Shown: piece by piece, positions 34,318-44,772 of the stretch
Numbering within the stretch: the stretch's first letter is position 1
How the letters are laid out: each line of letters begins with the position of its first letter
Assembly: GCA_027924645.1 (NCBI GenBank)
Contig: BSBN01000844.1
Location: 496,001 to 560,000, forward strand
DNA: 64,000 bases
Source of the DNA: Cunninghamia lanceolata
Lineage: Eukaryota; Streptophyta; Pinopsida; Cupressales; Cupressaceae
Direction of reading: 5' to 3'
Position numbers and translations under genes: made by a program
Notes under the pieces: generated by a model
Databases searched by the model: none
What the model saw: only the letters and a program-made list of their open reading frames with translations
What the model was told of the DNA's origin: nothing

Positions 34318-34653
34318 TGTTATGCCCTTACTTCTATAGTGTATATGGTTATGAATAGTCAGATTGTGGCTATATTAACTCTTAATTAAGTCATATTATC
34401 ATTATTATATTGTTATTTAGTTGTTTAGGTCGGCCCAAGGCTTCTATAGGTCTATCTAAGTCAGTCTGGGTGATATCCTAGGCATAAAAAGGTATATATA
34501 GGAGGTAGTCAGTCTCATTTCATATCATATATTGTGTATTGTGTTCTCATTGAAGACTATTGGAGGTATCCCCCTCAAAGTGGCATATTATTATCAAGTA
34601 TTTGTAGCATATTTACTATTATATTTAGATATTGTGCAATTTGTTTCATTACA
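34318..34653 (+). repeat. Element D 5' LTR
   Basis: 336 bp. It contains a TATA-like ggtatatata stretch at about 34491 and an R/U5-like T-rich end. Confidence 0.93.
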
Positions 34654-35167
34654 AGTGGTATCAGAGCATGATCTTGGCACTGTAGAGGCAAAAAATTTTC
34701 TCAACATTGGAGGCAATTTTGAGAAGAGCATAACTTTCAGATTTTAGAGAATTTTTTTAACTATTTTTAAAGGTTTTTTGAAGACCACATTAAAGAAGCT
34801 ACACTCCAGATTTCAGAGGAATTGGAGTAGATTTAAGCGAATTATTACATAATTACAAGTTCTACACAATTTATTTGAGATCTCCATATCTCTCACATCC
34901 TTCTGAATTAGAGTCTAATTTGTATTGGGTTTTTGAAGTCATCATAAAGGAGCCTACAGTCCAAAGATTTGAGAACTTGAAGCAAAAATAAGTGAGTTAT
35001 TACAAAATTAGGGTTTCCAACAAATTCGCTCTCAAGGAAGCAAATTTGCTAATTTTTTAGATTTGTTTCTGGGTAAGTGGTATATTGTCCCTAGTAAGTT
35101 ACAGTAAACATTTTAGAGAATTTACATTTTATTTGTGTGATTTATTTCAAAAATATTAGTTTCCATC

Positions 35168-35945
35168 ATGACGGGGCCTGCAACAAGAGGCAAAAAGAAT
35201 GCTGTCACACTGGGGAAATCCTCTGATAAGGATGAGGAAATAGGTAAGTTCAAGGAAGAGATTAAGAGGGATATGTGTGACCTAAGAGGAGATATATCAG
35301 ATTTACGAAGCATGTTAAGCACCTTTATGAATGAACCAAGAAAGGTGGTCTCAAGCAACCAAGAAGAAGAAGAAAAAGAAGAAGAAGTAGATGATGATGA
35401 TGATGATGATGATGAAGAAGAAGAAGAAGAAGCAAAAGAAGAAGAAGAAGAAGAAGAAGAAACAAAAGAAGAAGAAGAAGTAGACAAAGAAGAAGAAGAA
35501 GAAGAAGAAGAAGAAGAAGAAAAATAAGAAGTAGAAGAAGAAGAAGAAGAAGAAGAAGAAGAAGAAACAAAAGAAAAAGAAAAAGGCAATGAAGAAGAAG
35601 AAGTGAAAGAAGAAGAAGAACTTCCTGGTCAAGTTATTCAACCAATGCAAGGGTACCATGCACTATTCCTCACCTCTTCCTCTATGGCACATCAAAAGGT
35701 TCAAGTAAAGGAAGAACACATTCATCACCATCAAGAGCTAGATGCAAAGGGAAGACACATCTTGGAGTTGAAGTTAATTTTCTAGACACACATGAATAAG
35801 CTGAGGACATCAACAGTTCCAAATTACCTCATTATAAGGAAATATCTTCTAGTTGAAGTTACCACATGGGATGGTGAAGATTATATGAAGAAACTACCAC
35901 AATTGATCAATGTCGAGGACAACGCTTTTGTAAAGGTGGGGGGCA
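35168..35945 (+). pseudogene. Element D Glu-rich gag-like reading frame
   Basis: A single frame from an ATG at 35168 is open for 119 codons. It continues in the same frame across two stops (TAA at 35525 and TAG at 35783) to the 3' LTR. The N-terminus (MTGPATRGKKNAVTLGKSSD, then GDISDLRSMLSTFMNEPRKV) looks like a short basic region plus a coiled-coil stretch. A long Glu/Asp run follows, encoded by (GAA)n and (GAT)n microsatellite, then a tail with WDGEDYMKKLPQLI. I do not recognise the family. A gag remnant is plausible from its position. The opposite-strand Ser/Phe/Leu-rich frames are artefacts of the repeat. Confidence 0.6.
35357..35620 (+). repeat. (GAA)n/(GAT)n microsatellite in element D
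   Basis: Purine-rich trinucleotide repeats, with a GAT block at 35391-35415 and GAA/AAG blocks elsewhere. They encode the acidic run. Confidence 0.95.
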
Positions 35946-36281
35946 TGTTATGCCATTACTTCTATAGTGTATATGGTTATGAATAGTCAGATTGTGGCTA
36001 TCTTAACTCTTAATTAAGTCATATTATCATTATTATATTGTTATTTAGTTGTTTAGGTCAGCCTAAGGCTTCTATAGGTCTATCTAAGTTGGCCTGGGTG
36101 ATATCCTAGGCATAAAAAGGTATATATAGGAGGTAGTGAGTCTCATTTCATATCATATATTGTGTATTGTGTTCTCATTGAAGACTGTTGGAGGTATCCC
36201 CCTCGAAGTGGCATATTATTATCAAGTATTTGCAGCATATTTACTATTATATTCAGATATTGTGCAAGTTGTTTCATTACA
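35946..36281 (+). repeat. Element D 3' LTR
   Basis: 336 bp, the same length as the 5' LTR, with about 13 substitutions, most of them transitions. Confidence 0.93.
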
Positions 36282-36664
36282 AAGAGGGAAGGAAGAACAA
36301 AATGATTTGGGATTTAATGGAACTGATTCAAGCATGGTGACGATGCTATTTACCAGTTCAAGTATGTAGTACTCATTTATTGTAGACAGTGTGTCTCTTG
36401 TAGGCAGTGAGCCTTTTGTGAGCAGTGTGCCTAAGCAGTGAGCCCTAATTGGCATGTGTCATCTTATTCTTTATATTCTTCTAACAGAGAATAATATCTT
36501 TGGTTAGTCACCCCGTGGTTTTTCCCTTAACCAGGTTTTCCACGTCAAAATCTTGGTGTCTCATGTGTAGATGTGTTTTTACTCTTGGTTAATTACATTA
36601 AGTTTTCATGATTGATTTATTGTTAATGCCAAGTGAATGCAAGTATTGAAAGAAGAAAGTTTTG

Positions 36665-36695
36665 GACAACTGATTCACCCCCCCTCTCAGTTGTC
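36665..36695 (+). promoter_or_regulatory. LTR terminal stem-loop, element C
   Basis: The arms GACAACTGA (36665-36673) and TCAGTTGTC (36687-36695) enclose a C-rich loop that is the complement of the G-rich loop seen in the minus-strand elements. The same structure is at 42416-42445 in the 3' LTR. It lies about 16 bp before the LTR end. Confidence 0.75.
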
Positions 36696-36713
36696 TGCCC
36701 TAAATCTAACAAT

Positions 36714-36726
36714 TGGTATTAGAGCC
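36714..36726 (+). other. Element C primer-binding site
   Basis: TGGTATTAGAGCC, one mismatch from the perfect initiator methionine tRNA complement, two bases after the LTR. Confidence 0.9.
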
Positions 36727-36768
36727 AAGTTCCTCTAAAAGGAGCTTAACCACTTGAGGAGATCTAGG

Positions 36769-37735
36769 ATGTCGTCCTACAAGAAGGATAGTCTGAAGTT
36801 CGATGGAACTAACTTTGCTCTTTGGAAAGGTCGCATGGAATGTCACTTGCAGTGCATGGGATTTGCATACTAGTCCATGGTCACAAAGGCTTATGTACCT
36901 CCACAAGGTGGTCCGACAACCCTAAATGAAATCATAGATGCTGAAAACAATCTGCGAACCAAAGAGGCTCTTTTAAGCACATTATCCAACTCAAAACTCT
37001 CTAATGTTATTCATCTACCAACTACCTTTGAGATTTGGAAGAAATTGGAACTTTTGCATGAAGGAGACCAGTTTGTTAAATGTACAAGATTACAGAGTCT
37101 AAAAGGGAAATTTGAAAGACTAAAAATGAGAAATGATGAAAATATTACCTCTTTTATGCCAAGAGTGAATGAGCTGGTTTGTGGAATCAGAAATGCAGGT
37201 GGAACCCTAAGTGAAGATGAGATCATTGGCAAAGTTCTCAGATCCCTTTCTGGGTCTTATAAAATCAAAGCTTTTGCAATTGAAGAATTTAGAGCTCACA
37301 CAACAGTCACAAGGGATCAATTGGTTGGTAAGCTAGCTACTTTTGAAATGGTCGAGTTTGGAGATGATCCTCCAAAGACTGAATCTGCATTCAAAGCAAG
37401 TGCCTTGGTAAAAGGAAAACAAAGGTTTGATCCGAGAGAAAACTCTTCAAGGAAATCATCATGGTATGAAAGTGCAAGAAAGACTTGGAAGAAGAAGAAG
37501 CTGAAACTGCTCATCTTGAAGCTCTTATTACAAAAAGACTACCAAGAGGATCTGGTAAGTATGAGGAAAATTGCCTTTTAAGTGTTTTAACTGCAATAAG
37601 ATTGGTCATTTTGCATCAAGGTGTCTGGAAAGATTTTCTAGGCCAAACAGTAATAGACCAAGATTCTAGAAGAATTGTTACTATGCTCATGAAGGAGATG
37701 ATGAAGGAGTAACAGATGACGAATCAGAGAAAGAA
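36769..37735 (+). pseudogene. Element C gag with zinc knuckle
   Basis: It starts MSSYKKDSLKFDGTNFALWK, a typical copia gag N-terminus. One TAG at 36871 stands where tryptophan is likely. From 36877 it is open through TFEIWKKLELLHEGDQFVKC and NENITSFMPRVNELV-like words to about 37480. A frameshift follows. The knuckle CFNCNKIGHFASRC is at about 37579-37620 in a second frame. The protein forms the virus-like particle and packages RNA. Confidence 0.9.
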
Positions 37736-37756
37736 GACAAATCTGGAAGTGATTGG

Positions 37757-38344
37757 GTGTTCATTGCCATCAAGGAAGAAGATCCAATACCCTTTGAATC
37801 TGTAAATCATAAAGCCCTGGCTGCCCAAGTTGAAGAAAAGGATGATTGGGTCATTGATAGTGGCTGCTCTCACCACATGACAGGTGACAAAAACAAGTTC
37901 GTAGATTTGGAAAGGTATGAAGGAGGAGTGGTAAAGTTTGGTGATAACTCTGCAGGTAGAATCAGAGGTAGAGGAACTATTTCTTTTGATGGAAAGAACA
38001 AAATCGGTAATGTATTATATGTTGAAGGATTGAAACACAATCTTCTCAGTGTGGGACAATTGGTGGACAAAGGCTATGATCTCAGATTCAAGAATGGAAA
38101 GTGTAAAATCTTTGAAAGTTTTGGAACAGAGATTGCATCAGGTACCCAAACAAAAGGTAACATCTTTCACTTAGCTTGTACTGGTAAAAGTTGCTTATTT
38201 GTTCAAATTGATCAGAGTTGGTTATGGCATAGAAGAATGTGTCATGTGAACTTTGATAATATCATCGAGATAAGTAATACTCATGCTGTAAGAGATCTTC
38301 CAAGATTGGTAAAACCTACAAATAGTTTGTGCAAAGAATGTTAG
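37757..38344 (+). pseudogene. Element C protease and integrase N-terminus
   Basis: Open for 195 codons. DDWVIDSGCSHHMTGDKNKF carries the protease active site. It is followed by RIRGRGTISFDGKNKIG and LYVEGLKHNLLSVGQLVDKG, then SWLWHRRMCHVNFDNI and NSLCKEC, the integrase zinc finger. It ends at TAG (38342-38344), which replaces a glutamine codon (CAG). The next frame, LGKQSRISFKSK, continues in register. Confidence 0.93.
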
Positions 38345-39060
38345 TTGGGAAAACAAAGCAGAATCTCATTCAAAAGCAAGGAACAATCTTCTACCGGATT
38401 ATTAGACTTGGTTCACATTGACTTATGTGGTCTGGCAAGAATTAGGAGTGTGCAAGGTGGTAGATACTTCATGTTGCTAATTGATGACTATTCCTGGATG
38501 ATGTGGGTAACCTTTCTGAAAGAGAAATTAGAAGCTCTTGAGAAATTCAAAATATTCAAGGCTATGGTGGAAAATGAGACCAGATTAAAATTGAAGTGTC
38601 TGAGGTCTGATAGAGGTAGAGAATTCACATTTGGTGAGTTCATAAACTTTTGTGAGAAACATGGAATAAAGAGATAGTTGTCTGCCCCTAGAACTCCATA
38701 GCAGAATGGAGTTGTTGAGAGAAAGAACCGGACCATTCAGGAAGCATCCAGGACCATGATGATGGAAGCAAATGTTCCTCAGATCTATTGGAGAGAAGTT
38801 GTCAGCACTGCAGTCTACATTCTCAACTGAGTTCAAATTAGAAACTATACCGGTAAGACTCCTTATGAGCTCTAGTTTGGCATTACTCCCACTGTGAGAT
38901 ACTTCAGAGTTTTTGGTAGCAAATGTTACATTAAAAGGGATGAAGATCTAGGAAAGTTTGATGCTAGAAGTGATGAAGGAATATTCTTGGGTTATTCTAC
39001 TCAAAGAAAGCATACCAGTGTTACAACAAGAGATGAGAAAGATTGTAGAAAGTATTAATG
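38345..39060 (+). pseudogene. Element C integrase core
   Basis: In one register it reads LDLVHIDLCGLARIRSVQGG, DDYSWMMWVTFLKEK, KCLRSDRGREFTFGEF, NGVVERKNRTIQEASRTM and RYFRVFGSKCYIKRDE. The integrase D, D and E positions are present. Four stops interrupt it: TAG at 38675 and 38699 (CAG to TAG), TGA at 38828 (CGA to TGA) and TAG at 38873 (TGG to TAG). A frameshift near 39000-39040 moves the reading to the next frame. Confidence 0.92.
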
Positions 39061-40910
39061 TGAAGGTTGATGAAGAAATTGAAAGACCCTCAAGAATTCT
39101 TGAACATGATGAAGATGATCATAATGGTGTTCAGATTCAAGGTATCCAATTCTCTTCTGAGAAACAAAGTCAAGTTGATCCGGTAAGACAGGAAGAAGAG
39201 ATAAGTCTCAATGAGACTGATCAAGAGTTAGAAGCACAAGAGACTCCCAAAATTCCAAGGTATGTAACTCTAAACCACTCTGAAGATCAGATCATAGGTG
39301 ACAAAAGCAAAGGGGTGCAAACAAGGAGGAGAATTGCTCAAAATTTAGATGAGTATTGTCTAATTTCAAAGATTGAACCTAAGACAATAAATGAAGCTTG
39401 CAATGATGAAAACTGGACTAAGGCAATGAAGGAAGAACTGATGCAAATTGAGAAGAATCACACTTGGGATCTTGTTTCCAGACCAAGAAACAAAAATGTG
39501 ATTGGAACCAAATGGGTCTTCCGGAACAAATTGAATGAAGCCGGTGAAGTAATCAGAAACAAAGCCAGATTAGTTTGCAAAGGTTACTCTCAAATAGAAG
39601 GAGTTGATTTTGAAGAAACTTTTGCTCCAGTGGCAGGAATTGAAGCAGTCAGATTATTTCTTACATTTGTTGCCTTCAAGGATTTCAAGGTGTATCAGAT
39701 GGATGTCAAATCTACCTTCCTAAATGGTAATTTGGAAGAAGAAGTGTATATTGAGCAACCGGATGGATTTCAATTGTCTAATCATAGTGACATGGTCTGT
39801 AAATTAAAAAAGGCACTGTATGGATTGAAGCAAGCCCCAAGAGCCTGGTATGAAAGATTGGATAAGCATCTCTTGAAGACTGGTTTCAATAAAGGTACTG
39901 CCGACAGTAATTTGTATTTCAAAATTGATCATGAAAATATCTTAATTGTTGAAGTATTTGTTGATGATATCATTTTTGGAGGAAGAGACAGTATGTGTAA
40001 AACTTTTGCAAGTCAAATGAAAAGTGAGTTTGAGATGTCAATGCTTGGAGAAATAAATTTCTTTTTGGGTCTACAAATTACTCAAACAAAGAAAGGAATC
40101 TTCATCTGTCAGTCAAAATATGTGAAAGAATTGTTGAGGAAATTTGGGATGGAAGACTCAAAGCCAATGAACACTCCAATGGCAACCGGATGCAAGTTGA
40201 GCAAAGATGATGACTCTCCCAAGGTTGATCAGACAAAATATAGGTCAATGATTGGAGGACTGTTGTATCTCACTCAAACTAGACTAGAGATTATGCAGCC
40301 TATTGATCTTGTTGCTAGATTCCAAGCTGATCCTAGAGAATCTCATGTTATGGCAATCAAGAGGATTTTTAGATATCTAAAGGGGATAGTTGAGTATAGT
40401 CTATGGTATCCTAGAGATCACAATTTCTCTCTTCATGCATATACAGATGCAGATTGGGTAGGAGATGCGGATGACTGGAAGAGTACCAGTGGTGGAGCAT
40501 TCTTTTTGGCAAAAAGATTGGTTTCTTGGCTAAGCAAGAAACAAGAGGCAATATCTCTATCTACAATTGAAGCAAAATACATTGCAGCAGCAGGTAGTTG
40601 CACTCAAATCTTATGGATGAAGCAGATGCTAAGAGACATTAAAGTAGAATATGAGGAGCCTATCACAATTTTCTATGATAATTCAAGTGTAATAAATATT
40701 TCTAAGAATCTGGTGTTGCATTCTAAGACCAAGCACATATCTATCAAGTTTCACTTTCTAAGAGAGCAAGTGAACAAGGATGAAATCAGATTGGAGTATG
40801 TGCCCTCCAGGGATCAGACTGCAGATATCTTTACTAAACCTCTTTCCAAGGACTCTTTTGAGTATCTCAGAGAGAAGTTAGGGGTTATTGCCCCTCCGGT
40901 GATGAACTAG
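38958..40910 (+). pseudogene. Element C reverse transcriptase-RNase H
   Basis: A long open frame of 650 codons. The first 15-25 residues are out-of-frame integrase, so the ATG is not the natural start. RT words: [56 protein letters not shown], and [14 protein letters not shown] (FVDD where YVDD is usual). RNase H words: [20 protein letters not shown], then [15 protein letters not shown] (K where the catalytic E is usual), [14 protein letters not shown] and [13 protein letters not shown]. It ends TADIFTKPL...MN and a stop. The two active-site substitutions suggest loss of activity despite the open frame. Confidence 0.95.
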
Positions 40911-41225
40911 GATGCACTAATGTGCATCAGTCTGGTGGATATCACAGTCATATCTTGTGGTCTAGATTGGTGTTGGGGAGCTGCTACTCAGGGGGAGCAA
41001 CAGGTGTGATTATAAAGTTGCAAGTATGGGCCCTTTTCCATTGATGTCAAAGGGGGAGAGAAGACATGTGAAAAACAAGTGGTTGATGATCAAAGGGGGA
41101 GTAGTATAGGAAGAGAAGACATGTGAATATTTGTTGTTGATAGGGGGAGCTATGATAGTAAGGAGAAGTTCTTGTCTTGATCGTTTTTCACATAATATGT
41201 TGCCATCAATGACAAAGGGGGAGAT
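40911..41225 (+). other. Element C 3' tail with repeated polypurine tracts
   Basis: Non-coding. Purine tracts of the form aaagggggaga or agggggagc occur at about 40989, 41049, 41093, 41141 and 41214. The last (aaagggggagat) abuts the 3' LTR and is the expected plus-strand primer. The others repeat it upstream. Confidence 0.85.
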
Positions 41226-42461
41226 TGTTGCAAGTATGGGTTGAACCAGTGTTGTCATTGATGTCAACATACTCATGTTGCATTAATGAGAAGGATTGGA
41301 TGAGCTATGTGCTGAGGATATTGAGAAAATTAGTCTTAATTAGGAATAGTGAAGAACAGTGATGATAACAAGGTAAAAGTCCAAGATAGGTTGAGGATCA
41401 GAGGATGCGGTTTAAAGGGTTTGTAGATATAAGTCTTGAGATGCTCCAGTCAAGTTTTCAGGGATCCACATGAAGATTTGAAGAAGTTATGGTGGCTCAA
41501 GTAGAACTAGTTCTGACAAGTGCTTAGTGGTGACAGAGTGAGACAGATAGGTCTGGTAAGGTCTGGTAATGCATTATCCCACTCTACGGATTTGAGGAAG
41601 TGTTTAAGATATCCTTGTGAAGTGTCAAGTAGATCAATTTGTGGTTTGAAGGTCCAAAAGAACCTATTCCTTTGTGACAGTAATGACAGACTATGTTCTT
41701 GAGGTTCCAGATGTAGGAGAGAAGGATTTCAGTAAGTAGAGGAAGTACGGATGTTCCTGGTGATTCAGGAAAGCTTGTGAAGGTCCTTGGATTATGTTTA
41801 GTTCGTGTTGATGGTCTGCATTAGAATTGGAGCCCAAAATTGAAGAAATACTTCTAGATGAAGGTGTTCTTTCTGCGACTAGCCGACCGGATGAATTATA
41901 CACCTTGCGAATGTTTTTGTGGTTGCCTACTGACTTAGATGTTTGTTCCTAAGTTGATGTCGTGTATAAATAAAGGTTTACGAAGTCATTTCAAGAGTGA
42001 ACTTATGGAGATGAGGGTGTGGTAGTGAGGAGAAGAGTGAAAGGAAGAGCAGAGGATTTGGGATTTAATGGAACTAATTCAATCATGGTGACGATGCTAT
42101 TTACCAGTTCAAGTATGTAATACTCATTTATTGTAGACAGTGTGTCTCTTGTAGGTAGTGAGCCTCTTGTGAGCAGTGTGCTCAGGTAGTGAGCCCTAAT
42201 TGGCATGTGCCGTCTTATTCTCTCTAATCTTCTAATAGAGAATAATATCTTGGGTTAGTCACCCCGTGGTATTTCCCTTAACCAGGTTTTCCACGTCAAA
42301 ATCTTGGTGTCTCATGTGTAGATGTGTTTCTGCTCTTGGTTAATTACATTAAGTTTTCATGATTGATTTATTGTTAATGCCAAGTGAATTCAAGTATTGA
42401 AAGAAGAAAGTTTTGGACAACTGATTCACCCCCCTCTCAGTTGTCTGCCCTAAATCTAACA
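41226..42461 (+). repeat. Element C 3' LTR
   Basis: 1,236 bp, TGTTGCAAGT to AATCTAACA, followed by the AGATC duplication. Uninterrupted, so it shows where element D entered the 5' copy. The stem-loop is at 42416-42445. Confidence 0.95.
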
Positions 42462-42466
42462 AGATC

Positions 42467-42603
42467 TATGGTCCGATATCAGGTACAGGTGGTGCCTATG
42501 GTGCCTGTGGTGGTGGCAGTCCCTGACCCTTGGCTGATGAGACAATATGTAACTCCATGGATGCAATGGTGCATGAATGCGCTCACCTCATTTTGGGTGG
42601 CAT
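42467..42603 (-). pseudogene. Element B gag N-terminus
   Basis: The minus strand starts ATG at 42603, MPPKMR, then a stop and a P/Q-rich stretch. It runs into the element C insertion and continues at 33510. It lies about 80 bp from the element B primer-binding site. Confidence 0.6.
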
Positions 42604-42683
42604 CCTACAAGAACAAGGTATTCACGAATCAGATGAATTTGTAGAATAACAATGTGCCCAAACAAGCCCAGTGTTTAAACTCG

Positions 42684-42696
42684 GGCTCTGATACCA
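42684..42696 (-). other. Element B primer-binding site
   Basis: The minus strand reads TGGTATCAGAGCC, a perfect initiator methionine tRNA complement, two bases inside the 5' LTR. Confidence 0.92.
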
Positions 42697-42698
42697 AA

Positions 42699-44739
42699 TG
42701 TCATGCCCACATTTCCCATGATGTCATAGCATGGAACACACATGTCATGTCCACATTTGTCATGTGGTCATGACATGAAATATTAAAAAAATTCCACGCA
42801 TCCCTAAAAACCCCCTAGCACATGTCAGCGTGCTCGGTGGCAATACGCATAAGGCATAAACAAGTCAATCAAACTCAGGGTAATACGATCACATGTGCAA
42901 TCTCCTATGTGATGTCATCTGACTAAGGGGGTCAATGTGACGTGAGAAGCATCGCCATTAGGGTTAGGATCTATTGATCGAAACCCTAAGTTTTCCTAAG
43001 TGAGTGACAAGATTTTGACATGAGTCGAAATCAAAACCCTAAATTCTAGAGCATAAAAGAATTGAATAGCCACTTAAATCAAACATCTAGTTTGTGAAAA
43101 CATTAAAATATTACTCAACACAAAAATTAAATCGCTTAAGACAATTAACCCTAATTCCCAGAAAAATCTGGCAGAATAATGCCACTAGGGCATATATAGG
43201 GATTATTCTAATTAGGAAACTCAGGCCAAGGGATTCACTAACCTATTAAAATTGATTAATTAAAAATAATTACGCTAGGGAGAATGATTTGTCACACTAA
43301 GGTTCTCTAATTAAAAGATAGATTAAATAATTAAATTAATATTCTACTTCGATTAAAACCCCAAACATACGATTAAATTAATAAAGTCAACCTTGCTATA
43401 ATACTATTGCATTAATATTTCACAAGTTACAATGTTTAAAATTAAATCCCCCAAGGTCTAATAATTCACTAAACTACTAACCTAACCCTTAAAAAATTGA
43501 AAATAACAACACCATACAATAAAAACCAACATTAACCTAATACACCCCCAAAAATAACATAAAATTAATTTACCCAAGAGAATAAAGAGCTCAAAAACCT
43601 TTAATTTCATCTCCCACCTAAATAAAATAAAAATAATTCCAATGAGGTTAAAATAAATAATTACCCTAAGAAAAGATAAAGTGCACCCATTTCCCACAAC
43701 AGAAAATTTAAATTAAAAATTCCCACCTCACAAGATAAACAAATTTAAAAATCCACAAAGCCCTAAATGGTTGCACAATAAAATATAATATCATTAAGAA
43801 GAAGAACCCTAACCCTAAATTGTTTTCTCTCATTCTATTCTTTCTCTTCCCTCATGTTTCCTTCTCATTTCTTTTTGTCTTTCCCTTGTTTTGTTGCGGG
43901 TTGCTCCATGGTCGTCACTTACAATGAGGTATACTCATTGTGTATCTACGTATTTGAAAGCCCTCTTATTATTTTTATTATTTTGAGCACACACACACAC
44001 AGATAAATATATATATACATATATATATGCTGGTAAGAAACCAGAGATAAATTTTATTGCTGCAAGTTTTATGTATATATGCCGAGTATATATACTTATA
44101 ATGTAAACATGCATATTTCAGTGTTAAAGGGGGCTGAATGACCATTTGAAGGGGGGAGCAATAGTGAAGGGGATGTCGCCACCACTAAACATAGTCATCG
44201 TAGGTTTAACACAGACTATGGGGTGTGGGGGGGTTCGACCCCCTCCCACCCCAAATACCTTTATTTTGTTTTAAGAAAAAAAACAAACAACACAATGGGG
44301 GTTCGAACCCCCACACCACACACTGCACTCATAACAAAGGGGACGAAGAATATGGGGGGGGCAGCGGCCAGCCATCGACCCCTCCCCAAAATGTAGTCCA
44401 AAACACAGACATAAGCAGATCCGACCCGTTGCTAAGGTTTGGCAACAAAATATATTTGTTTATTTAATTTTTTATATTAAATATAAACTAGTTTATATAT
44501 ATATATATATATTACATTATTTTAATCGCTAGGAAATAATTTTATATTTGAGAAAATTGAGTGTACATATATCTCTGAGTATATATATATTAGTAGCATA
44601 TACACATCCCCTACAGTTAGCCCAAAATATTTTTAAAAAAATACAGTCTTTTACAATGATTTTTTTTCAGCATCAAGATAAAACATTTTATCTATATATA
44701 CATTTTTCCCACATCCACAAATAGATTATTTATAAATTC

Positions 44740-44772
<33 letters not shown>

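Larger units (their letters stand above)
34318..36281 (+). mobile_element. Element D: 1.96 kb non-autonomous LTR retrotransposon
   Basis: A structurally complete small element. Two LTRs of exactly 336 bp (34318-34653 and 35946-36281) begin TGTTATGCC and end CATTACA, with about 13 differences between them. A primer-binding site TGGTATCAGAGC (34656-34667) follows the 5' LTR. A purine tract aaaggtggggggca (35932-35945) precedes the 3' LTR. The exact target duplication is AAGAG (34313-34317 and 36282-36286). The interior encodes only an acidic, Glu-rich frame and no protease, RT or integrase. It must have moved using enzymes from another element. Confidence 0.95.
33516..36711 (+). repeat. Element C 5' LTR, carrying element D
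   Basis: It begins TGTTGCAAGT and ends AATCTAACA. Without element D and its duplicated AAGAG it is about 1.23 kb, matching 41226-42461. It holds the terminal stem-loop (36665-36695) and the reiterated AGTGAGCC module (about 36395-36445). Confidence 0.94.
33516..42461 (+). mobile_element. Element C: Ty1/copia retrotransposon, nearly complete
   Basis: Plus strand. The 5' LTR is 33516-36711, interrupted by element D. Then come the primer-binding site (36714-36726), gag (from 36769), protease, integrase, RT and RNase H (to 40910), a tail with repeated polypurine tracts, and the 3' LTR (41226-42461, 1,236 bp). AGATC flanks it exactly. In the first 185 bp the LTRs differ at about 6 positions. The coding region has several nonsense changes and at least two frameshifts, so this copy is inactive but young compared with A and B. 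Confidence 0.95.

Noticed and set aside
35122..35659. Ser-, Phe- and Leu-rich open frames on the minus strand
   Set aside because: They are complements of the (GAA)n/(GAT)n microsatellite in three frames.
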